A stretch of 64,000 bases of DNA from Bacteriovoracaceae bacterium (GTDB taxonomy: Bacteria; Bdellovibrionota; Bacteriovoracia; Bacteriovoracales; Bacteriovoracaceae): contig CANFVK010000001.1 of NCBI GenBank assembly GCA_947450475.1, forward strand, positions 558,001 through 622,000. Direction: 5' to 3'. Every line of letters begins with the position of its first letter. The stretch's first letter is position 1. Positions 26,399-35,675 of this stretch are shown one piece after another. Both the position numbers and the translations under genes were made by a program. The notes beneath the pieces were generated by a model that saw nothing but the letters and a program-made list of their open reading frames with translations, did not search any database and was not told where the DNA came from.

Positions 26399-28048
26399 AT
26401 GCAAAAAGAACGCTTTAATCAATCCTTTTTAGGATTAATAAAATCTCAATTCAAAGAATTTAAAATCTATTATTTATTTGGCATCCTCTGCCTTGTCTTT
26501 ACTCATAAAATACAAAGTGAGCTACCTTTTATGGCCAAGGAGCTTTCTGATAAGATTGCCGCCAACAGAGAAGCACTCCATCCTAGCCGATTCTTTTGGT
26601 TCGCACTGGGGATTCTCATTTTTAGAACTTCATCGAGAATTCTTTTTTTCTATCCTGCAAGATTGTTGCAAAGCTTTTTAAGAAGTGAATTAATTGAAAA
26701 AATGGAAAATGTAAGTCCGACCAGATTTCGTCTTTTAAATGGTGGACAACTTTTTCAATATCTCACGGGTGATATTGATCAGATAAGAGCGCTCATTGGA
26801 TTTGTTGGCCTCCAAGGTGGCAATTTTATCATTGCGATGATTATTCTCATTCCTAAAATGATTGCGTTTAATGCTCATCTTCTCTTGGCATTAACGCCTA
26901 TGTTAGTCTCATTTTTCATTTTTACGTATGTTGTATCTAAAAACCGTATTTATTTTAAAAAAACTCAAGATATGCAAGGTGAAGTTCAAAATCTCATCAT
27001 GGAAACCTATTCAGGTAAGCGGACAATCAAAAATTTTCATGCTGAAGAGTCATTTACAACCTTATTTTCAGAAATGTCTTTAAAGGAACTTTATTATTTT
27101 TATCGCTCGAGTCTTGGGATATCTATTACTCTACCTCTGATTACTTTGGGGATCGGTCTATCTCTTCTATGGGGTGCTCAAATTATTAAAGCCAATCATT
27201 TAAGTGGATCTACCCTAATTTTATTTTCAGGTTTCATTTTCCTTTTTATGGAGCCGATGGGTTATCTTTCATGGATAGGAGTTGTGGTCTCGCGGTCTAG
27301 TGCCTCTTGGAAGAGACTTAAAGATTTAGATGTTTTATTAAGCACTGAGTTAGATTCAGAAAAAAGATTAAAGACCATAAATAAAAATTTGGATCTACTC
27401 GATTTTGAAATACCCTTCTGGGATCATGATCTTCGCTTAAATATTGTCAAATCGAAGTGGAACGTCATTGTCGCCAAAACAGGTCACGGCAAGAGTGAAT
27501 TATTATTCAAAATGGCCGAGGTCTTAAGACAAAAAAGTATTCCTCTAAGCCTAGTTGCTCAAGATCCCTTTATCTACAACGATACGATAGAAAAAAATAT
27601 ATTTTTAGGAAAAATCCCTAATTCAACAGAGATCGAAAGTGCTAAAAAAATCTTGAAAATTTTGGGACTTGATTACCTTGAGCCTGATATAGAAAAACTT
27701 TTAGCCTTGGAAGTTGGAGAAAATGGCAAGAGGCTTTCTGGTGGGCAAATCAAGAGGCTATGCTTGGCCAGAAGTATAATGTCTGAAGCCAATGTTCTAT
27801 TTTGGGACGATCCATTTTCATCTGTAGATTTAATCTTGGAAAAGGAAATCATTAGAGAACTTAAGGCACAGAGTATTCTTGCCAATAAAACGATAATATT
27901 AACAAGCCATCGATTGACTACAGTAAGAAATTCGGATGTTCTTTTTCTTTTAGATCGAGACCTTGGAATTGTAGAACATGGAAACTCAGAACAACTTTTA
28001 AAGAGCAACACAAAAACATATGAACACTTCCAAAAACAAATGGTATAA
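26399..28048 (+). CDS. ABC exporter half-transporter (degenerate ATP site)
   Basis: The 549-residue product has six hydrophobic segments in the first 300 residues, then an ATPase domain. Walker A is AKTGHGKSELL, with the first Gly replaced by Ala. The signature LSGGQIKR is intact. After Walker B (NVLFWDDPF) the catalytic Glu is Asp, and the His switch TSHRL is present. A missing catalytic Glu in one half is typical of heterodimeric type I exporters. The next gene, overlapping by 29 bases, encodes the partner. The substrate is not evident. It starts 85 bases after the tRNA-Val gene, which is on the other strand. Confidence 0.87.
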   Translation: MQKERFNQSFLGLIKSQFKEFKIYYLFGILCLVFTHKIQSELPFMAKELSDKIAANREALHPSRFFWFALGILIFRTSSRILFFYPARLLQSFLRSELIEKMENVSPTRFRLLNGGQLFQYLTGDIDQIRALIGFVGLQGGNFIIAMIILIPKMIAFNAHLLLALTPMLVSFFIFTYVVSKNRIYFKKTQDMQGEVQNLIMETYSGKRTIKNFHAEESFTTLFSEMSLKELYYFYRSSLGISITLPLITLGIGLSLLWGAQIIKANHLSGSTLILFSGFIFLFMEPMGYLSWIGVVVSRSSASWKRLKDLDVLLSTELDSEKRLKTINKNLDLLDFEIPFWDHDLRLNIVKSKWNVIVAKTGHGKSELLFKMAEVLRQKSIPLSLVAQDPFIYNDTIEKNIFLGKIPNSTEIESAKKILKILGLDYLEPDIEKLLALEVGENGKRLSGGQIKRLCLARSIMSEANVLFWDDPFSSVDLILEKEIIRELKAQSILANKTIILTSHRLTTVRNSDVLFLLDRDLGIVEHGNSEQLLKSNTKTYEHFQKQMV

Positions 28049-29771
28049 TCTTTTTTTCTTTAAAGGCTCTAAGGCAATGGTCGTATTGCTCTTTTTGTGT
28101 TTAAGCATCTCTGCCTATCTAGGGGCTTTAACTCCAAGATTGATATCAGATTTATCTCGTAACTATGACAATGATTATCTTTTTTCAGTTTCAATAAAAG
28201 CACTGCTTGTTAATTTTATTGCAGTCTATCTCAATAGAGTAATTTATCAACTTTCGGTAAATAAATATGTAAGACTATTAATACAGTTTGCACGAACTGA
28301 AACATTTAGTCGGTGGCTCTATTCTCATGAATTAGATAGTGACAAATACCCGCAAGGAGAAATTTTATCAAGAATCATGTCTGATACTGAAGCCATTAGA
28401 GATCTTATTACCTCAGGATCTTTTGGGATATTTATTGATTTATGTTTTGTTGTATCATGCTTAGTCGGCTTCATCTCTTTGCAGCATTTTACAGGGATAT
28501 TTATTGCTGCAGCAGAAGTAATGGCAACTCTTCTACTTATTTGGGGAAGTCAGTTAATGCGAGATATGTTTATGCGATTAAGAAACTCTCAAGCCCACGT
28601 CAATCGAGTTACTGCTAATGTACTAGGTGGATTTCATCAAATGTATTACACTCGACATGATAATTATGCTTCACGAAAATCTGGCATAGCCTTTGATGAT
28701 TTTTTACAAAAACAAAATCAGGCAAATACAATGGATGCTGCCTACTACGCTCTTGCCGAATCCCTTTATCCCATTCTCTTGGCGTTTGTTATATTTATTT
28801 TTCCTTATTCTCATTTAACAGAGGCCGCGCTAATCTTTGCGATGGTTGATTTAATTCAAAGATCCATAAATCCAATTAAAGAAATTTCAGGGAAAATTGC
28901 AAATATCCAAAGAGCATTTACAGGAATAGATCGTATTCAGCATTTTCTGGGAGAGTTAAACAAAGTGCCTTTTAAGTATTCATATAATCACCAGGAGAGA
29001 AGAAATTTTAAAAAGATGAAAGTGAGAATAGATTTTTTTGAATATCCTAAAAGAAGTTCTATCGCAACATCTGAACAAGCAGCATTCTCGTTAAAAAATA
29101 TTTTCTTTGAGGGATTACCCGGTGAACTCATCGGTATTGTTGGTTTATCAGGTTGTGGAAAGTCTACCCTGTTAAATATTTTAGCAGGCAACATTCTTTC
29201 TCCAAGCTCTGAAGTTATTTTAGAAATGGCAGGGGAGAGTGTTTCTTATGAACTAAGACTTAATGATTTAGATGAATATCGGAAAGAAGTGAGCATCGTT
29301 TCGCAGGATTCACATATATTTAGTGAATCTTTATTATTTAACATTACTCTATGTCGAGAAGAGCCTGCTGATTTTGTAGAACAATGGAATTTCCTAAAAA
29401 ATCAGATTCCATATTTAAAACAATGGGGTATAGAACCTCAAGACAAGATAATTCCAACAAGTTTATCTTTAGGGCAAAGGCAATTGCTTGCAGGAATTAG
29501 AGCTTGTTACTTAAAAAAGAATGTCGTTTTTTTTGATGAAATATCTTCAGCTCTTGATTCAGATTTAGAATTTGCATTAAGAACTTTGGTGCTGTTGATA
29601 CAAAAATTTTCTCTCACAATCATTGTCGCTCATCGTGTTGAAACGATTTTAAATGCGAATAAAATTATTGTTATGGATAAAGGTAGAATTATTGACATAG
29701 GCACCCATCAGCATCTAATAAAATGTTCTGCGATTTACAACGAATTTATACAAGAAATGTCGCATTCATAG
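28020..29771 (+). CDS. ABC exporter half-transporter (canonical ATP site)
   Basis: This 583-residue partner also has a six-segment membrane domain followed by an ATPase domain. Walker A is GLSGCGKSTLL, the signature is LSLGQRQ, Walker B ends FFDEISSALD with the catalytic Glu, and the switch is VAHRVE. The signature LSLGQ (Leu for Gly) pairs with the degenerate Walker site of the other half in a head-to-tail dimer. So one composite site should be active and one impaired, the usual arrangement in asymmetric exporters. ATG 28020 lies inside the preceding gene. Export of a lipid, peptide or small molecule is possible; context does not say which. Confidence 0.9.
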   Translation: MNTSKNKWYNLFFFKGSKAMVVLLFLCLSISAYLGALTPRLISDLSRNYDNDYLFSVSIKALLVNFIAVYLNRVIYQLSVNKYVRLLIQFARTETFSRWLYSHELDSDKYPQGEILSRIMSDTEAIRDLITSGSFGIFIDLCFVVSCLVGFISLQHFTGIFIAAAEVMATLLLIWGSQLMRDMFMRLRNSQAHVNRVTANVLGGFHQMYYTRHDNYASRKSGIAFDDFLQKQNQANTMDAAYYALAESLYPILLAFVIFIFPYSHLTEAALIFAMVDLIQRSINPIKEISGKIANIQRAFTGIDRIQHFLGELNKVPFKYSYNHQERRNFKKMKVRIDFFEYPKRSSIATSEQAAFSLKNIFFEGLPGELIGIVGLSGCGKSTLLNILAGNILSPSSEVILEMAGESVSYELRLNDLDEYRKEVSIVSQDSHIFSESLLFNITLCREEPADFVEQWNFLKNQIPYLKQWGIEPQDKIIPTSLSLGQRQLLAGIRACYLKKNVVFFDEISSALDSDLEFALRTLVLLIQKFSLTIIVAHRVETILNANKIIVMDKGRIIDIGTHQHLIKCSAIYNEFIQEMSHS

Positions 29772-29832
29772 TAAAATGAAGTTAAAATAATCTGGTTTAA
29801 TATTGATTACTTTTTAATTAAATGGAGAATTT

Positions 29833-30885
29833 ATGAGGAAGAAAGGTTTAGGTATTTCCCTAGCGGGTGTCTCATTTGCAATGTTGGTTTTTTTTGCTTG
29901 TCAGAAAGATGTAAATTCAAAAGCTAATTTTATTTTTAAATCGGCACCCTCTAAAGATGTAGCAGCGGCAATTGGTAACGAGAAGATTTTAGTTAAAGAC
30001 TTAGAATCCGGCCTTGAAGGTGATCTTTATGATGCACAAATGAAAATTTATGAAATCAAGTTCAATAAACTTCAGGCAATGTTATTAGAAAAGTTTATGA
30101 ATTTAGATCCAAACAAAAAGGCACTTTCAAACGATGAATACTTGAATAAATATATTGCTAAAGATCTTAAGGTTGGTGATGGTGATATTGAAAAATTTAT
30201 TAAAGAAAGACAAATACCAAAAGATCAAGTTAATGCTGAAATTCGGGAACGCATTAAACAATTTATCGAAGTGGAAATGAAGAAGAACGCAATTGATAAA
30301 TGGATAGCAGAAAAAACAAAAAAGAATCCCGTAGAAGTCTACTTTGAAAAACCTAAAAGACCAGTATTTGATGTGAACATTAAGGATGCACCAATAAAAG
30401 GAGCCTCTGATGCAAAAGTCACAATTGTAGAATATTCAGATTTTCAATGTCCATTTTGTTCAAAAGCCTCGCAAACAATTGCCGAGCTAGAGAAAAAATA
30501 CGGAAATAAAATAAAGATTGCTTTTAAAAATTTTCCTCTGCCTTTTCACTCTCAAGCGCGCCTAGCTGCTGAATCTGCACAATGTGCAAAAGAGCAAGGA
30601 GCAAGTAATTTTTGGAAAATGCATGATACAATGTTTGCTGATCAAACTAAGCTTGATCGTGAAAACCTCATCCTGTCTGCTAAAAAAATTGGTCTGAAAG
30701 AAGCTGATTTTAAAAATTGTATTGACTCTGGAAAATATAAGGCAGTAATAGAGTCCGACATTTCTGAAGGACAAAAATTGGGGATTAAATCCACCCCAAC
30801 CTTTTTTATTAATGGGAAGCTTTTAAGTGGATCACAACCACTAGAAGTTTTTGCAGAATCAATAGATGAAGACCTAGTTAAATAG
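29833..30885 (+). CDS. Lipoprotein with SurA-like N-terminus and DsbA-like thioredoxin domain
   Basis: The 350-residue product carries a lipoprotein signal ending in FFAC near residue 23. Residues about 45-150 (AIGNEKILVKDLESGL, then a helical Lys/Glu-rich segment) resemble the N-terminal domain of SurA/PrsA-type chaperones. Residues about 180-350 form a DsbA-like thioredoxin fold: VEYSDFQCPFCSKAS with the CPFC redox pair, FKNFPLPFHSQA, and the cis-Pro loop IKSTPTFFINGK. Such proteins act on disulfides in exported proteins, with the first domain perhaps holding the client. An AATGGAGAATTT ribosome region precedes the ATG. It is followed by a strong hairpin. Confidence 0.88.
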   Translation: MRKKGLGISLAGVSFAMLVFFACQKDVNSKANFIFKSAPSKDVAAAIGNEKILVKDLESGLEGDLYDAQMKIYEIKFNKLQAMLLEKFMNLDPNKKALSNDEYLNKYIAKDLKVGDGDIEKFIKERQIPKDQVNAEIRERIKQFIEVEMKKNAIDKWIAEKTKKNPVEVYFEKPKRPVFDVNIKDAPIKGASDAKVTIVEYSDFQCPFCSKASQTIAELEKKYGNKIKIAFKNFPLPFHSQARLAAESAQCAKEQGASNFWKMHDTMFADQTKLDRENLILSAKKIGLKEADFKNCIDSGKYKAVIESDISEGQKLGIKSTPTFFINGKLLSGSQPLEVFAESIDEDLVK

Positions 30886-30903
30886 TCAACATTGAGCAAT
30901 TTA

Positions 30904-30932
30904 GGGGGGAAAAGTGGACAACTTTTCCTCTC
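30904..30932 (+). terminator. Long hairpin after the DsbA-like gene
   Basis: A 12-bp stem (GGGGGGAAAAGT with ACTTTTCCTCTC, including two G-T pairs) closes a GGACA loop, 19 bases after the stop of the DsbA-like gene. What follows is pyrimidine-rich (TCTCTATC) but not a clean T-run, so it may be a weak terminator or an RNA-stabilising hairpin. Confidence 0.5.
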
Positions 30933-30949
30933 TCTCTATCGATAGGTCT

Positions 30950-30963
30950 ATATTATATAATAT
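30950..30963 (+). promoter_or_regulatory. 14-bp perfect palindrome containing a TATAAT -10 box
   Basis: The sequence ATATTATATAATAT is its own reverse complement. It contains a consensus TATAAT at 30956-30961, about 41 bases before the start of the coiled-coil gene. No good -35 is visible 17 bases upstream. A second palindrome, CTATCGATAG at 30936-30945, lies just before it, so the promoter may be under regulator control. Confidence 0.4.
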
Positions 30964-31001
30964 TCTTAAGTTCTCCTTTTTCAGAGAATTTGGGATATTT
31001 A

Positions 31002-32921
31002 ATGGACGTTAAAGATTATTCTCAGAAATTAAGCTCGGCCAAGGATCATTTTCGAGAAGTTGAAAATGAACTTAAGAATAATTATAACAAAAGTACTGAT
31101 GAATTAAAAAAATCTAATATTGAGAAGACAAACGAACTTTCAAAAAATTACGATGGTCAAAAATTTAAATTAGAAGAACAAAATCAAATAAACAATGATA
31201 ATTATTCTCAAAAAACAAAAGAAGAGATTGCAAAACGCCAAGAAGGCTTTCGCAATGAAATTAAAAATAATGTTGAAAAATTTGATCAGGAAAGAAATGA
31301 TTTAAAAAAAGATTTTAGAGAAAAGCTCAATAATATTAGTGATTCCTTTGATCGAAGTATCAATGAAAATGATCGATCTCACCAACAATCCTCTAAGTCC
31401 ATGAGTGATAGATACCAAATTGCAAATAAGAGCTATAAGGACGAATTTGCAAATCAGGTCAATAATTTGGAAAAGGCAAATCGTGATCAATTTAAAATTC
31501 TAAAAGATGAAACTGTTGCAGAGAAATCTAAGCAATCAAGAGAGCATCAACAAAATCTTGATGAAATGAGAACTTCTGCCGAATCTGAAAAGTTTAAAGA
31601 AATTTCAAAACTTAAAAATGATAATGAGTCTTTGAAATCTAGCTTTGCTAAAGATAAACAAATCATGGAAGAGCAACAACAATCGAGAACAAATGATTTT
31701 GTAAAATCTAAGAATGCTGATGTTGTTCAAAGTCAAAACAAATTTAATGACCTTCAAAAAGAAATGCGTTCTAAAAATAATTCGGCGAATGAGCGTTCAG
31801 AACAAAACACTTTTAGTGAATCCAAAGAGCTTGAGCGAAAATTTGCAAATGACCTGAAGTCTATGAAGCGGATGAATGATCAAAAGATTTTAGGTGGGAC
31901 TGAAGTTTCAAATTTAAAAGAAGAGAATAAACAGCTTGAAAATTCTTATAAAGCTAGATTAGATTCAGCAAGAACTGAGAATAAAAATGAAAACGCTCGA
32001 AATCTGGCCAATGAAAACAACTTACAAAATGACATTCGGCAAAAAATAAAAGAACTTAAGGATTCTAAGGTTGATGCTCTTGATAAAAAAGAAAAAGATC
32101 TTAATTTTCAGCACGGTAAGAAGTTTCAAGAATTAAAAGAAAGAGACCAGGCCCTTGTTGATCATTATAAAGAAGAAAAAGCAAGTACCTTAACCCAGTC
32201 TCAAGACCAAAAATCAAAGTTAGAGGAAAAATCAAGTAACAGATATAAAAATCAAAGAATCGAATTTGGCAAATTCATTAACAATATGAATGAAAAAAAT
32301 AATGAAGAAATTAATGTTATTAAAGATGAACTTACAAAAGATAAATCTTCGTTCATGGTTAAAACACAACAAGAATTTATTGATGAAAAAACTCGTTTAA
32401 GATCAAGTTTTAATCAACAGCTAAATGCAAAAGATGAATTATTCAACAAAAAATTAGATCAAGTTGAAAATGAAACGGGCAAAATTATTGAAAATTACGA
32501 AAAAAAATTAAATACTTTGGCACGAAAGGCAGATCGTGAAGTTGAAACACTTAAAGCAGTCGAAGAAGAGCGCAAAGCAAAAGAAGCAGTATCTTTTAGT
32601 TTAGCTTTAGAGACTCAAAACCAAGAACATAAGCTTGAAATAGATTCGCTCCGTGATAAGTACGAAAATATCATTAGTAAAGACAGAGTTCTCAATGATA
32701 AAAAAGCAAATGTGATTATTCAAAAGTATGAAGATCAGATTGAGACAGAAAGAACAAAGCACCAAAAAGAGCTTTCCTCAAAATTATCTGAACTTCAATC
32801 GCAGTTTCAGCGACTTTATAAATCAACTGAAATGGAAAAAAACACAATGCGTTCTCATTATGAAGATCGTATCGAAAATTTACTTTCGACAGGGCAAAGT
32901 GATAATTCTAAAAAATCTTAG
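31002..32921 (+). CDS. Long proline-free coiled-coil protein
   Basis: The 639-residue product is Lys/Glu/Asn/Gln/Ser-rich from end to end and is predicted to be almost entirely coiled coil. It has no proline, no cysteine and no tryptophan. There is no signal peptide and no membrane segment, so it is cytoplasmic. I use ATG 31002, with GGGA upstream, over the TTG at 30990. The composition is that of a rod-forming structural protein such as bacterial intermediate-filament-like proteins, but I see no specific family motif. It has its own putative promoter and is followed after 53 bases by the pyruvate kinase gene. A cytoskeletal or spacer role is inference. Confidence 0.75.
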   Translation: MDVKDYSQKLSSAKDHFREVENELKNNYNKSTDELKKSNIEKTNELSKNYDGQKFKLEEQNQINNDNYSQKTKEEIAKRQEGFRNEIKNNVEKFDQERNDLKKDFREKLNNISDSFDRSINENDRSHQQSSKSMSDRYQIANKSYKDEFANQVNNLEKANRDQFKILKDETVAEKSKQSREHQQNLDEMRTSAESEKFKEISKLKNDNESLKSSFAKDKQIMEEQQQSRTNDFVKSKNADVVQSQNKFNDLQKEMRSKNNSANERSEQNTFSESKELERKFANDLKSMKRMNDQKILGGTEVSNLKEENKQLENSYKARLDSARTENKNENARNLANENNLQNDIRQKIKELKDSKVDALDKKEKDLNFQHGKKFQELKERDQALVDHYKEEKASTLTQSQDQKSKLEEKSSNRYKNQRIEFGKFINNMNEKNNEEINVIKDELTKDKSSFMVKTQQEFIDEKTRLRSSFNQQLNAKDELFNKKLDQVENETGKIIENYEKKLNTLARKADREVETLKAVEEERKAKEAVSFSLALETQNQEHKLEIDSLRDKYENIISKDRVLNDKKANVIIQKYEDQIETERTKHQKELSSKLSELQSQFQRLYKSTEMEKNTMRSHYEDRIENLLSTGQSDNSKKS

Positions 32922-32974
32922 TTAGTGTTATTCTATCTTCATTAAAACCTTTAAATTTTTAAAATAGGATCTTT

Positions 32975-34657
32975 ATGAGACGAGCGAAAATTGTTGCAAC
33001 GATAGGGCCTTCTTCTTCATCAAAGGAAATGCTTGTTAAGCTCATTAATGCAGGAATTAATGTTTGCAGAATTAATATGAGTCATGGAACGTATGAAGGT
33101 CATTCTCAAGTTATAAAAAACATAAGAGAGGCATCGATCATGACTGGGTACGAAGTTGCTATTCTCGCTGATCTTCAAGGGCCCAAGATTCGTGTTGATA
33201 AACTAACTGAACCATTAAAATTAGAGAATGATTCTGAATGGGTAATTGGTACAACAAAAATTCAAGATCAATATCCTGAGTATAAAAATAAGTATATTCC
33301 AACGATATATGAACACTTAGTCAGTGATTGTCATGATGGTGCTCGAATTCTTTTTGACGATGGTCTAATAATCGCTGAAGCTGTAGCTAAAGACAGAGAA
33401 GTTTATAAAATTAAAGTTAATGTTGGTGGCTTATTAAAATCAAATAAGGGAATTAATCTTCCTGATTGTGATGTTTCTGCGCCAGCTTTTACAGATAAAG
33501 ATAAAGAGGATCTGATGTTTGCTCTCAAAGAAGGGGCAGACTACATTGCATTATCTTTCGTGCGAAAAAAAGAAGACATTCTAGCCGTGAAGCACCTTCT
33601 TCATTCATTAAAAGTTCAGATTCCAATTATTTCAAAAATTGAAAAACCACAGGCCATAAATAATCTTGATGAAATATTAAGTGTCACAGATATGATTATG
33701 GTTGCTCGTGGGGATATGGGGGTAGAAGTTGGCAATCATCTTGTACCTTCAATTCAAAAGAAATTAATTAATCGTTGCAATGCTCTCGGGATACCAGTTA
33801 TAACTGCAACTCAGATGCTAGAGAGTATGACTGAAAACCCCACGCCGACCCGTGCAGAGGCATCAGATGTTGCCAATGCTATATGGGATGGTACTGATGC
33901 GGTTATGCTTTCAGGAGAAACAGCATCAGGCAAATATCCAGTTGAAACTATTGTAATGATGGATAATATAGTTCAAGAAGCTGAAAAGACTCCAAAAGAA
34001 AGACCTTTTTTACGCAATCAAGATCTCTCTAGCGTGACGGCATCTATAATGGTTGCAGCTTCAATGATTGCAGAAAAAATTGGAGCTAAGAGGATTATTT
34101 CAATTACTGAATCGGGTTCTTCTTGCTTGAGAATCACTCAGTTTCGACCGATAATTCCTGTTATCGGCATAACAAATTCTGCTAAAATTGCCCGAAGAAT
34201 GTGTCTTTATTGGGGAGTTTCACCATTTATTGTATCTGACCAGAAGTATGATAATAACGAATTTACTAAAAGTGTTTTAAATGAAGTCAAAGAGAGATTA
34301 AAATTAATTAATGGAGACAAACTTGTCTTAACCAAAGGAGATGGAAAGTTCTTTTCTCAAGGTAGCTCTAATTCGGTAAAGGTAGAAGTTATTAGAGATG
34401 TTCCTAAAGTAAAAGGGGGATCCATAGGACTTGAGGAATCAAGTGATGAAATAAAAAAAATTCTTCTGGATACTACCGTCTGTGCTTCCTGTCAGGCGTG
34501 TGTTCAAGTATGTCCCCATGAGATCTGGGCCGTCTCAAAAGATGAAAGCAAGAAAACGTATATTAAATCTGAAAACTTATCAAAATGCGCTATGGATATG
34601 GCATGTGTTGAGAGTTGTCCCATGGGTGCAATCGAAATTATTCCAAAAAACTTTTAA
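32975..34657 (+). CDS. pyk: Pyruvate kinase with C-terminal ferredoxin domain
   Basis: Residues 1 to about 480 are a complete pyruvate kinase, the last ATP-yielding step of glycolysis: KIVATIGPSS, INMSHGTYEGH, ISKIEKPQAI, MVARGDMGVE and TATQMLESM followed by the PTRAEASDVANAI signature. After a short linker, residues about 497-560 form a two-motif ferredoxin domain. The first motif has Cys503, 506, 509 and 513 (CASCQACVQVCP). The second has Cys538, 544 and 548 with Asp541 where the second Cys is expected. That CxxDxxC form is known from archaeal ferredoxins with an aspartate-ligated or three-iron cluster. The fusion is in one frame with no sign of a frameshift. queG begins 1 base after the stop. 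Confidence 0.92.
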   Translation: MRRAKIVATIGPSSSSKEMLVKLINAGINVCRINMSHGTYEGHSQVIKNIREASIMTGYEVAILADLQGPKIRVDKLTEPLKLENDSEWVIGTTKIQDQYPEYKNKYIPTIYEHLVSDCHDGARILFDDGLIIAEAVAKDREVYKIKVNVGGLLKSNKGINLPDCDVSAPAFTDKDKEDLMFALKEGADYIALSFVRKKEDILAVKHLLHSLKVQIPIISKIEKPQAINNLDEILSVTDMIMVARGDMGVEVGNHLVPSIQKKLINRCNALGIPVITATQMLESMTENPTPTRAEASDVANAIWDGTDAVMLSGETASGKYPVETIVMMDNIVQEAEKTPKERPFLRNQDLSSVTASIMVAASMIAEKIGAKRIISITESGSSCLRITQFRPIIPVIGITNSAKIARRMCLYWGVSPFIVSDQKYDNNEFTKSVLNEVKERLKLINGDKLVLTKGDGKFFSQGSSNSVKVEVIRDVPKVKGGSIGLEESSDEIKKILLDTTVCASCQACVQVCPHEIWAVSKDESKKTYIKSENLSKCAMDMACVESCPMGAIEIIPKNF

Positions 34658-34658
34658 G

Positions 34659-35675
34659 ATGAAATCGTTGAAAGATCTTGAAAAAAATTTTATAAAATGG
34701 AAGATTGTTGACTACGGATATACTTCAAATCTTGAAGCCAACACTTTTTCGCAGTTTCAAAGCTGGATTGAAATGAAAAAGCATCTTCCATTGAATTATC
34801 TTGAAGGGGTTCGTGCAGATAAAAGAAGAAACTTGATTCAATACTGGCCGGAATGTCAGTCTGCGATGGTCTTTTTATTTTCTTATCATCAATCACATCG
34901 TTTTTTACAAAATTTTTATCATCGTGATAAAAATTGGAATGGATTAAAGCTTGCTTCCTATACTTTAGGGTTTGATGGTTTTGATTATCATGAACAGATT
35001 AAAGATATATTAAATCTAATTGGAAAGCATTTTATGAGCGAGGATTTATCTTTGCAATATAAGCTCTCATTAGATATTCATCCAGTATTAGAAAGAGATC
35101 TCGCATATCGTACTGGGCTTGGATGGTTTGGAAAAAATTCCATGTTTATTAGTAAAAAACATGGAAGTTTTACAATTATTGCTTCACTTTTATTTAACAA
35201 AGAGCTTCCGTTTGAAAGTCATGCCTTTGACACTGATCATTGCGGTCAATGTACAAAATGCATTGAGGCATGTCCAACCGAAGCTATTGATCCAGAAACA
35301 CGTACAATTATTGCTAATGACTGCATAAGTACATTTACGATTGAAACATTTAAACTAGACACAATCCCAAGTCCAAAAATGAATCTAAAAGAGGGAACAG
35401 TGTTTGGTTGTGATATTTGCCAGGATGTGTGTCCTTGGAACAAAAGAATTGATCGCATAGAAAAATTCGAAAAAAATGAGATTTCAATGCAGCAAAAAAA
35501 AATAATAGATTTTTTTTTCTACAAGGATCCAAAAATTATAGCGGCTGATTTGGAATTAATCAGCGAAAGGGCCTTTAAAAAAGAATTTCAAAATACCTCT
35601 TTTGAACGAAGCGGGAAAAGAGGCATTTTAAAAAATATTAAATTATATTTAAAGCAATTAAATGTTTTTTCTTAA
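34659..35675 (+). CDS. queG: Epoxyqueuosine reductase
   Basis: QueG reduces epoxyqueuosine to queuosine in tRNA, using cobalamin and two [4Fe-4S] clusters. I start it at ATG 34659, one base after the pyruvate kinase stop, which gives 338 residues and the normal N-terminus. The reading frame is also open upstream but that part lies inside the ferredoxin domain. The active-site region DIHPVLERDLAYRTGLGWFGKN is split around residue 140 as expected. The cluster motifs are CGQCTKCIEACP and CDICQDVCPWN. The C-terminal HEAT-like tail found in some QueG proteins is short here. It converges on and overlaps the ABC permease gene by 18 bases. Confidence 0.93.
   Translation: MKSLKDLEKNFIKWKIVDYGYTSNLEANTFSQFQSWIEMKKHLPLNYLEGVRADKRRNLIQYWPECQSAMVFLFSYHQSHRFLQNFYHRDKNWNGLKLASYTLGFDGFDYHEQIKDILNLIGKHFMSEDLSLQYKLSLDIHPVLERDLAYRTGLGWFGKNSMFISKKHGSFTIIASLLFNKELPFESHAFDTDHCGQCTKCIEACPTEAIDPETRTIIANDCISTFTIETFKLDTIPSPKMNLKEGTVFGCDICQDVCPWNKRIDRIEKFEKNEISMQQKKIIDFFFYKDPKIIAADLELISERAFKKEFQNTSFERSGKRGILKNIKLYLKQLNVFS

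Noticed and set aside
34482..34658. Extension of QueG upstream into the pyruvate kinase-ferredoxin gene
   Set aside because: The frame is open, but it overlaps a conserved ferredoxin domain in another frame, and the start at 34659 gives a normal QueG.
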